NCBI GenBank assembly: GCA_033558025.1
Contig: JAUCEF010000007.1
Span: 62,001-126,000, forward strand
Origin: Phytophthora sp. 'mugwort'
Lineage: Eukaryota > Oomycota > Peronosporomycetes > Peronosporales > Peronosporaceae
DNA: 64,000 nt
Reading direction: 5' to 3'
Part shown: piece by piece, positions 56,826 to 64,000 of the stretch
Layout: every line of letters begins with the position of its first letter
Numbering within the stretch: the stretch's first letter is position 1
Translations under genes and position numbers: made by a program
Notes under the pieces: model-generated
Databases searched by the model: none
What the model was told of the DNA's origin: nothing
The model's input: only the letters and a program-made list of their open reading frames with translations

Positions 56826-57766
56826 CCGACTATCAGGTCTCCACGAACCGCGTCCACGACCAGAACTGCTTTGAGTATGGCCGTATGGGTGGGACCGGTA
56901 GGCAGCACTACCACTACCACGGAACTCGAAGTTTGCTGGAAAGACTGTGTCTTCCTCGACAGTACCTTCGTGTAAGTCCTTCTGCAGACCTCGACATTAG
57001 AATGTGGTGACGCGGCTTCTGGCAGTAGCTGCAGACGTCGTGATCAGGCGCTGCTTGAGCAACCAATGCGGTGCCCTTTGCTTGGGCAATGAGAGCACGC
57101 TCAGCCTTGATTTGTTGGCTCTCAGGTGTTCCCTTGACGAGGTTTGTAGCGCTCTTGGGCTTGCATCTCGCGAACCTTGGTTTCAATGTTCATCTTGAGC
57201 TCTTCGTACGGGATGAACTTCCGTATGCCTTTCCAAATGCGCAGATCGTCCTTTCAAGACGCTGGCATAAAATGGAACAGGTACATTGACTTCTGCCATC
57301 AATGAGAACCGATTCGGTCGCTCTAGGCGCGGCTTTCATCGCGTTTTTCAGCTCGAGGAAGAAGCTCGTCAGATCGCTCTCTTCTTTGTACTTGATCTCC
57401 ATGAGGAATTGCGACCAGCTTTCTCGCTGATGGCGGAGCTGACCTCACCAGCTCGACGCGCTTACGTTCGCGTTCGGCCTTGGACTGGGTGATGGACCGG
57501 ACTGGAGAAGAGCCCCGTTGTTTGGACGTCGAAGTCAGCTTGGCCGGCACATCGTCATCGCTGTCATGCTTGAATTCGTCGGAACTTGAACCATAGTCGA
57601 CTGTGTCGGACCATACCTCGGCGGCTGCGGTTGCCTTGGGGCTATCGTCGACGTCGAACACATCGCTTCCGTGGTCGGATTCTTCGCCATTCTTCGTCGT
57701 CGCTGATCCCATCGTAGTCCTTCTTGGTGACGAAACCGAGGAGATGCTTGCCGTCAAGCGATGCAC
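56826..57766 (-). pseudogene. Copia gag fragment (opposite orientation)
   Basis: On the minus strand: an acidic N-terminal part (EESDHGSDVFDVDDSPK), SDLTSFFLELKNAMKAAPRA, a LFHS-P-SWK-type block in another frame, and a zinc knuckle beginning CSYCQKPRHH. Frameshifts near 57400, 57290 and 56990. It runs head-on into the plus-strand integrase fragment, so the element is rearranged, or two elements meet here. Confidence 0.65.
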
Positions 57767-58029
57767 TCACTCGGGCCTTCCACACGTCGACGTTTCTCGC
57801 ACCGGGGAGTCCGGGGAGTCGTCACATGATCGAATATGAACCAAACCTACTGCGAAGGTGAACTGAAGGACAGACGCGTGCGAATGCTCATGTGTGCCGC
57901 CGTGCGAGCTTCGCGCCTACGACGATAACGTCGCTGGGTCGATGCGCATCGTGTGCGCTCGCGATCGGCAATTGACGCGTAACGACCCATCATCGACTTG
58001 CAAGAACCGTCCGTCGTCCGCTCGAAGTG

Positions 58030-58954
58030 GGTTCACTTCAACGTGAGTTCAACGTGAAAGTTGGTCAGCGCAAAGCACGTTTTAATAAACGAATCAAAGG
58101 ACGACTCACTCCACTTGAACGTGCTATGGGTAATCTTCCACAACTTTTGCAGACACGACCGAAGAAATTCTCAACGAGAATACGATCCAGTATGATTGGT
58201 CAAAAATGCAACACGACCTGGAAAAGCGACAGAAGCCTCCACCTTGTAGCCATACAGCTTATGCTTGTTCGAGAAGTAGTGCTTGAACTCGCTGAAACGT
58301 CCAATGGGGCGGTAGGACGGCTGAAACTTGACGTCCGTTGCGTACAGTGCAATTGAGTAGAAGCCGAAAGTGTTGCCATTCCCGCGCTAGGCAGCCATAG
58401 ACGCCGAGCGAATGAAAGCACGGGCCAGCACAGGCGTCATGACGTCCAGCACGCGATGCATCATCTTGAACATGGGGGCTTGAAGCCAAAATCAATTGCG
58501 TATTGTGCCACGTTTCGTAATACTTCAAGACGCATAGGAGCATCATAAATGCGTCCTTTGGTGTGGTTGCGGACTTGCACTCGCGACCGGAACATCGACT
58601 GGCTAGTGTGGTCAGGCTCTACGTGCGCCCAGAGCAAATGGAGCTCGGTCGTCGTGAAGTTTGTCAAGGTCTTGATCGCCTCAGATCCACCGCTCTCAAA
58701 GTATGCATCTAAGAGCGGAGAATCAGAGTCGGCGGAGCCGTCATCCGCATCGTTGTCGACGCTGTCCGATTCAGCGTGCTGGGTCACGTCATCGTGGACG
58801 AGCGCAGCGTCTTGTTCGAGATGACGGAGGATGTCTGCCGGGGGGGGGATGCTTCTACCATCGCAGTAGATCTCGAAGTGAGCGCTACCGAGTCCTTGTT
58901 AGTAGAGCGATTGGCGTAGAGCACCTGAACAATTGGTGGCTTACAGGTTGCCAT
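58030..58954 (-). pseudogene. Harbinger-like (DDE_Tnp_4) transposase, broken
   Basis: On the minus strand from ATG 58954 (MATCKPPIVQVLYANRSTNK). Then a poly-C tract shifts the frame by one, and LTNFTTTELHLLWAHVEP and KGRIYDAPMRLEVLRNVAQY follow. After a further shift come TDVKFQPSYRPIGRFSEFKH and YFSNKHKLYGYKVEASV, the DDE core of this oomycete Harbinger group, and finally FIKTCFALTNFHV near the end. Several stops are present (for example near 58389 and 58163). Inactive. Confidence 0.75.
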
Positions 58955-58999
58955 CTTCAACCAGGTTCATAACTGTTACTAAGTATGTGATATGAAGAC

Positions 59000-59480
59000 T
59001 GCGTTACAAAGCATTATATTGATCTTCATGTAGGAAAGCCAATCTTTGACTGCTATTACGTGATTGTTCTACTTCGAAATAAAATGCAATTTTCAATAGT
59101 GAACCCAAAACAAATTATAGTATGTTGTTAATTGACGGGTACCTGGTTTAGGGGTCTATAATTTACTCACGAGATTAGTACCCCATTCCTGTTTGAAAAC
59201 ATGCTTACCATTTAATTTATTGGCGAATAATTCCCCGAGTTTTTTACAAAGTGCAAGATACGCTCGATAATCTCAAAAGGGTAAGTGTTTTGCCCCCCCC
59301 CCCTAAACCTCTTCGGACACCCCCTTTAGAAATGCATTTTAGAAGAAACTAGAAACACGTACTTGTTTACATTGAGCTCTACCGATATAAGTTAAAGTAA
59401 GAAGGGCGCAGCAATCTACACCTTCAGCGAGCCTGCTGCAGACATTTCAGAACCGACCACGCCAACGCCGCCGCGGACAC
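59000..59480. other. AT-rich spacer with poly-C tract
   Basis: No coding signal. An 11-C run lies at about 59293-59303. Mostly AT-rich repeat debris. Confidence 0.5.
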
Positions 59481-59492
59481 AATTGACTGGTG

Positions 59493-59615
59493 CACCTCGC
59501 TGCCGAGGAGAACGTCATGGTCCCAAGCTGGAACTGGGTCTTCCTCACGGACTTAGCGCCGTTCAAGCCCACGTACATCCCGGAGGACGACCCCGCAGAG
59601 TACAACTACTATTTT
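59493..59615 (+). pseudogene. VPS15-like kinase gene fragment
   Basis: A ~41-codon piece: [20 protein letters not shown] and [20 protein letters not shown]. This closely resembles the catalytic-loop part of the VPS15/PIK3R4 pseudokinase, the regulator of class III PI3-kinase (ENVMV-SWNW-FLTD-A-FKPTY-PED-PA). A stop lies upstream in the same frame, and similarity ends after YYF. It looks like a captured or relict exon fragment, not a working gene. Confidence 0.6.
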
Positions 59616-60191
59616 GTGCCATTGACGCCACTCAATGCGACTGACATTAACTGCCTCCATAGCTAAATCAAAGGTGCCGAACGACCCACCAACTGGATGA
59701 CACGGCAGATCAACAGTAACTTTGCTCGCTGCAGGGTCGAATCGCACAGTACGCTTCTCCACGTTTCCCTCTGTCGCCTGAGATGACATTTCATCAGATG
59801 AGTTCCGTCCTGCCATTTATGCGAACGATTCCGAAGGAAGATGCGATGGGATACCTGGAGGCGTCTCGAGTTGTGTGAGTGCTGCTGAGTTTGTGCACCA
59901 CACACATGCACACAAAAAATAGTTAAGATCAGACCCGAGGCAATCAACAGCGCCCATGCCTGGTCTATGCAGGACAGCTGCTGTATAGAAAACGTTTCTA
60001 AAGCGGTGTCCGAAGAGGTTTTGGGGTGTCACAACACATCCCCTCAAAAGGTGCAGTACAGTAAACTTATTGTTTAAAGTTGACTCAATGGAATTTCTGG
60101 CAACTGAGCCAGCCACAGAATATATTTCTTATCTTTCCTCTGAGAACATCTACAAATTCATTATACTCTAAGATTGCGCTTTCAGACCTCA
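59616..60191. other. Spacer, no supported gene
   Basis: Holds an 87-codon minus-strand frame (59553-59816), part of which is simply antisense to the VPS15-like fragment. No domains were recognised. Confidence 0.45.
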
Positions 60192-60193
60192 TA

Positions 60194-60399
60194 TAGTCCG
60201 CGACAGTGGTATATGAGCGCCATCGGTCTCTCCAATTTTTTTTATCAAATTGTGTTTTCATTAGCTGAAATTACCCTGGATTATAAGGAATGCAAGATCT
60301 GTCGATTGCACCAACTTTTGATGCTGATTCCACCTGGTTTTGAAAAACGATGAGAAATATTACTTCACGAGGTGCGACACAATATATGAACATAACTTC
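60194..60399 (+). repeat. Left terminal inverted repeat, Tc1/mariner
   Basis: Pairs with 61556-61763 in inverted orientation, with scattered mismatches and a 1-2 base difference in a poly-T run. Confidence 0.92.
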
Positions 60400-60515
60400 G
60401 GGTTTGCGGAAAGTTTGCGTAAGTTTGATCCACAACCCTCGCCACGCATTGTTAATGTGTTTACTATACAGACTGCGATCCCACAATCGTGGCGCCATTT
60501 TTCAATTCGCCAACG

Positions 60516-61503
60516 ATGGCACGAGCTTCGCATCTGTCCGTCAAAGAACGCGAGTCAATTCGGACGCTATCACTGCGCGGTTTTTCGGTCCAGGGCATCG
60601 CACAGGTGCTCACACATTCTGTCGGTGCCGTGCAGAATGTGTTGAAGGCGCCTTCTAATTTTCAGCCCAAGAAACGGCTTGGAAGCGTGTCGAAAGTGAC
60701 TGCGCGTGAGAAGCGGCATATCACCCGCTATCTGTCCGTGCTCCGTTTATTCGCAAAAAAGTGAAAGAGAAGCTCAAGTTGGTGCATAGCGTGCGTACGA
60801 TTCAGCGCGTGATCAAGTCGGTGAGCTGGCTCAAGTACAAGAAGCATGGTGCCGCTCCAGCGTTGACGAAGCGCCACCGAGAAGGAAGGGTCAAGTGGGC
60901 CAAGCGTATGGGACTCAAGGATGACGAAGCGTGGTGTCAAGTGGCGTTCAGCGATGAGAAGAAGTGGAACCTGGATGGCCCGGATGGCATGCGCTACGAA
61001 TGGGTCGACACGCGTCGCCCTAAGGAGCTCAACGTCCGTCGTCATACTGGTGGCGGTGGTGTCATGATTTGGGGAGATATCGTGCGGACACCAAGCCTGA
61101 ATTGAAGTTCGTGGATGGCAACCAAGACTCCGTCAAGTATGTGAGCACCCTACGCACGCATTTGCAACCGTTCATTGATGCGGAGAGCCATAGTTTTCAA
61201 CAAGACAATGCGGCCATCCACAAATCCCGCTACACGATGAACTGGCTTCAGGCCCAAGGGATCGACGTTATGGACTGTCCAGCTTTGTCCCCAGACCTCA
61301 ATCCTATTGAGAATCTATGGGGCATCATGACCCAGCAAGTTTACGAAGGCGGGAAGTAGTACAGCACGAAAGACGAGCTGAAGAAAGCGATTTTGGCGGC
61401 ATGGGCTGCAATTCCTCCCAAGACGCTAACAGATCTGACCCTATCAATGCGCAAACGCTGTATCTGGGTATTAGTACGCCGGGGAGCATATATTTCGTAT
61501 TAG
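60516..61503 (+). pseudogene. Tc1-like DD34E transposase, broken
   Basis: Begins MARASHLSVKERESIRTLSL with a paired-like DNA-binding domain. One frameshift near 60735 leads into KVKEKLKLVHSVRTIQRVIK. The catalytic motifs are FSDEKKWNLDGPDG (first Asp), FQQDNAAIHKSRY (second Asp) and SPDLNPIENLWGIM (Glu), with 34 residues between the second and third, the Tc1 DD34E pattern. A second frameshift lies near 61080, and a TAG at 61357-61359 interrupts YEGGK-YSTKDEL. All three catalytic residues survive, so inactivation may be recent. Confidence 0.88.
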
Positions 61504-61555
61504 CAACGCGCGAATCGCATTTATAATGCTTTAAAACAAATGTTTCGGTCATGTG

Positions 61556-61763
61556 GAAGTTATGTTCATATATTGTGTCACACCTCGTGAAGTAATATTC
61601 TCATCGTTTTACAAACCAGGTGGAATTCAGCATCAAAAGTTGGTGCAATCGACAGATCTTGCAATTCTTTATAATCCAGGGTAATTTCAGCGAATGAAAA
61701 CACAATTTGATAAAAAAAAAATTGGAGAGACCGATGGTGTTCATATACCACTGTCGCGGACTG
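61556..61763 (-). repeat. Right terminal inverted repeat, Tc1/mariner
   Basis: Inverted copy of 60194-60399. Confidence 0.92.
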
Positions 61764-61833
61764 TACGTTTTCTTAATGCTACTTTAATATAATATTTATT
61801 ATATTTCATATTTTTGATATTTGAAGAAGCACG

Positions 61834-64000
61834 ATGGATCTCAGCACGGCGTGGCAGGAAGTGGCGCGTTTCCAGGAGACGGGCATCGCCACCTCGGGTC
61901 ATCTCTATGCGAGCGAGCAGGAGAACGCGCTGGTCCACGAATTCCTGGAGAATATTCCGGTTGAGACGCTCTTCGCGTGTCTGCAGGACGCCAGCGACCG
62001 CGGATCCGATAAGCAGGTACATCCTTATTTCACCTTTGAGATCGACAAGCGATGCTAATTGCACTCTCCCAAACTATTAGGTAAAGCAGGCGTGCGACTG
62101 CATAAACCGCGTGTTGGGTGCCGAGGGCGACGGCGAAAGCCTCTTTTTCCAACCGGATGTACGTCATTGGATCGCTTCTCTGTGTATATTTTGTCTCTTA
62201 AACTTGTTGGGCTGTGCAACAGATTGTGCCGTTTGTGCTGGCCGGGTTGGCGCACATCGAGAAGCAAGCAAGAGCGCTCGTGACGAACCAGTTTATTGCA
62301 CACCTAGGCAGGAACCCGTCGCTGGACCAAGTCAAAGTCGTTGTATGTGCAAAAGTGTGCACCTTTAATTGAACCCCTTGACGGTGCTGAGTATCTACTG
62401 CTGTGGCAATGATGCAGGCGGATCCACTGGTCGTGGAGCAAGTGTGCAATGCTGTTGCAGATGAAGACATTGAGGTTGCTGCTAAGGCCTCGACGGTGCT
62501 GGAGATGGTGGGGCGGTCGTTCATTTACTCGTGCGCAAAATGTATCCATGCTAATATTTTAATGGATTATACAGCTCTCGAAAATTCCTGATAGCAATAT
62601 CTACCGAACAGCGTTAGACTCGCTGAAGACTAAAGCTCAAAGCAGGTTTGTCAAGAGTTCTATACCGTTGCTTGCAGCGTCTGTGCTGATATTTGATGTT
62701 ATTCAGTAAAACTACAGAGAATTCGATTGAGTTCATGCGGTATTTGGAGACTATCGTGAAAATTTGCTCTCAGAAAGATGAGCACATGGAGTATGGCATC
62801 TCGACGGGTGCGATTGACTTGGTACGCTTTTTATCAGCTAAACGTTTAAGACTGTAGACTCTGTAAGACGCACTGATCTGACAGTCTGACTTCGTTTCGT
62901 GGGAAGATTCTGAACTGCTTGAAATCAAACGACCCGCTGTTCTTGATGAACGTTGTGGACTTGGTGCCGGCGTTATGCCAGACCAAGATTGGTGTCCAGT
63001 ATATTTTCCAGTCCGGTATGAGAGTACTTTATCTAACTTCCGAGATTTGATACTAATTGGAGCTCACAAATCTTGACATACTCATAGGGACGTTGAAGAC
63101 TCTGCTTGGGATGACAGAAGGTAGGCTTGTATAACTTGGTCTTGAATACTTCACGCAATGAGCTAACTCAATCTGTTGTTAGACCCGTTTGTTGGAGGCA
63201 ACGTGGTTCGGCTTGTGGGCGAAGTATCGGCTACGGCAGCCAGTTTGAGCATCGAGTCGTGGAGTTGGGGCGATGTAACACTATCGAAGGCTTTTCTGGA
63301 GACGGTGGAGAGCAAATTGCAAAGCTCTGATTCGTTGCAGCAGATTGCTGCAATGGACGCGTTGGCTGCATTTGCATCCTCGTCTGACAAAGGTGAGTTC
63401 GAGTTCTAACCTCAATCACTCGGAAATCTCTTGGACTGAATGTATTTTGCCGTTTTGAGCAATGACAGAGCTCCGCCTTCTGCTCCAGCACCGAAACATT
63501 TGCCAAATGTGGCTCCAACTAGGAAGCAGTACAAAGATGCCAGTGAAAGCCAATTGTTACCACTCGCTCGCCCGCGTGCTCGGAGCCTCAACGCGACTCT
63601 CGAAGCAGCCTGATCAAGTGCCCGAAGAGAATGCAGGCGTTTGGACCATATGCGAACGGTTATTCAACAGTCTTGGCGTAGAATGTGCGCAGCAGTCCAC
63701 AATGAACCTTCTCATGAACGCGTTGAAGCAGCCGTTCGAAGAGCTGCGGATGTCTGTCTTCCACGTCCTTCGCTCGGCGGCTGCGCAGAACAACCCGTGG
63801 GGTATGCGCGTGCTGTTGTCTTACGGCGGCTTCTTCGAGTTTCTCATGGACCGCACTACCGAGCCAACCAAGGAGGCGCGCGAGTGGAAATTTGCTGTGC
63901 TGGACGCTGTCCTGGCCTCGCCGTTCCAGTCGCTGTTGGGTACGCTACTTGCCTCAGACTTTGCAATGGCGGAGCTTCGGACTCATGATTGCCCTTTCAT
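61834..64000 (+). CDS. PSMD5-like proteasome assembly chaperone (5' part)
   Basis: Ten exons in view: 61834-62016, 62081-62158, 62223-62342, 62418-62507, 62575-62645, 62707-62821, 62907-63015, 63088-63120, 63183-63392 and 63469 to the window end. All are in phase (513 complete codons, no stop). PSMD5 (S5b, Hsm3 in yeast) is a HEAT/ARM-repeat chaperone that helps assemble the base of the 19S proteasome cap and is absent from the mature particle. The best match is in the last exon: KQPFEELRMSVFHVLRSAAA, QNNPWGMRVLLSYGGFFEFL and MDRTTEPTKEAREWKFAVLD follow the human QPFPELHCAALKVF...SPGFVEYVVDRS region. Exon 7 also aligns without gaps. The exon 4 donor (GTGGGG) was chosen because the later GTCGTT donor leads to a stop. 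The 3' end lies outside the window. Confidence 0.8.

Larger units (their letters stand above)
60194..61763 (+). mobile_element. Tc1/mariner element with long terminal inverted repeats
   Basis: 1,570 bp. Ends YAGTCCGCGACAGTGG on both sides, flanked by TA at 60192-60193 and 61764-61765, the expected target duplication. Terminal inverted repeats are unusually long, ~206-208 bp, and highly similar. The internal transposase is broken. High similarity between the repeats suggests recent insertion relative to the other repeats in this block. Confidence 0.92.

Noticed and set aside
1..64000. RXLR or Crinkler effector genes
   Set aside because: No frame with a signal peptide followed by RXLR-EER or LFLAK-type motifs was seen.

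Overview
The window is nuclear DNA from an oomycete, most likely Phytophthora or a close relative. A GPCR fused to a phosphatidylinositol phosphate kinase, a combination well known from Phytophthora, occurs beside many short introns (mostly 48-100 bp, GT-AG), closely packed genes on both strands, oomycete-type initiator motifs 60-130 nt upstream of several start codons, and a block of Helitron, Copia, Harbinger, pogo and Tc1/mariner debris. All gene models were built by hand from reading frames, splice consensus and remembered family alignments. No database search was possible.

Gene-rich part (1-40.5 kb). In order: La RNA-binding protein (+), CIP2A-like armadillo/coiled-coil protein (-), a dead pogo-like transposon, glutathionyl-hydroquinone reductase (+), Raptor of the TOR complex (-), Tctex-type dynein light chain (+), GPCR-PIP kinase (-), glutamine-dependent NAD+ synthetase (+), an AGC protein kinase with a hydrophobic motif (-), a plasma-membrane-type Ca2+ ATPase (+), a ubiquitin-specific protease with an embedded zinc finger (-), a tandem zinc-repeat WRKY19-like protein (-), a ~2,100-residue Calx-beta surface protein (+), and a secreted alpha-amylase with two starch-binding modules (-). 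Most are convergent or divergent pairs with very short spacers; NAD+ synthetase and the AGC kinase end 9 bp apart. Raptor, the S6K/Akt-like kinase, the GPCR-PIP kinase and the CIP2A-like protein all belong to growth or lipid signalling, so a signalling neighbourhood is possible, though chance is equally possible.

Repeat-rich part (about 41.4-61.8 kb). Two degenerate Helitrons lie head to tail, each ending in a GC hairpin followed by CTAG and T. The second begins exactly where the first ends, and a third 5' end begins right after the second. Copy 2 has lost its HUH Rep core. Short hairpins with a GAGCGAAGCGA-like core are scattered across this block. Beyond it are inverted Copia fragments, an inverted Helitron 5' piece, a Harbinger-like transposase with a poly-C frameshift, a short fragment resembling the VPS15 kinase, and a 1,570-bp Tc1/mariner element with ~206-bp terminal inverted repeats and a TA target duplication.

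Right end. A multi-exon PSMD5-like proteasome assembly chaperone gene starts only 70 bp after the mariner element and runs off the window.

The most unusual structure is the Helitron tandem array with its hairpin repeat family. No clearly new multi-gene biological system was found.
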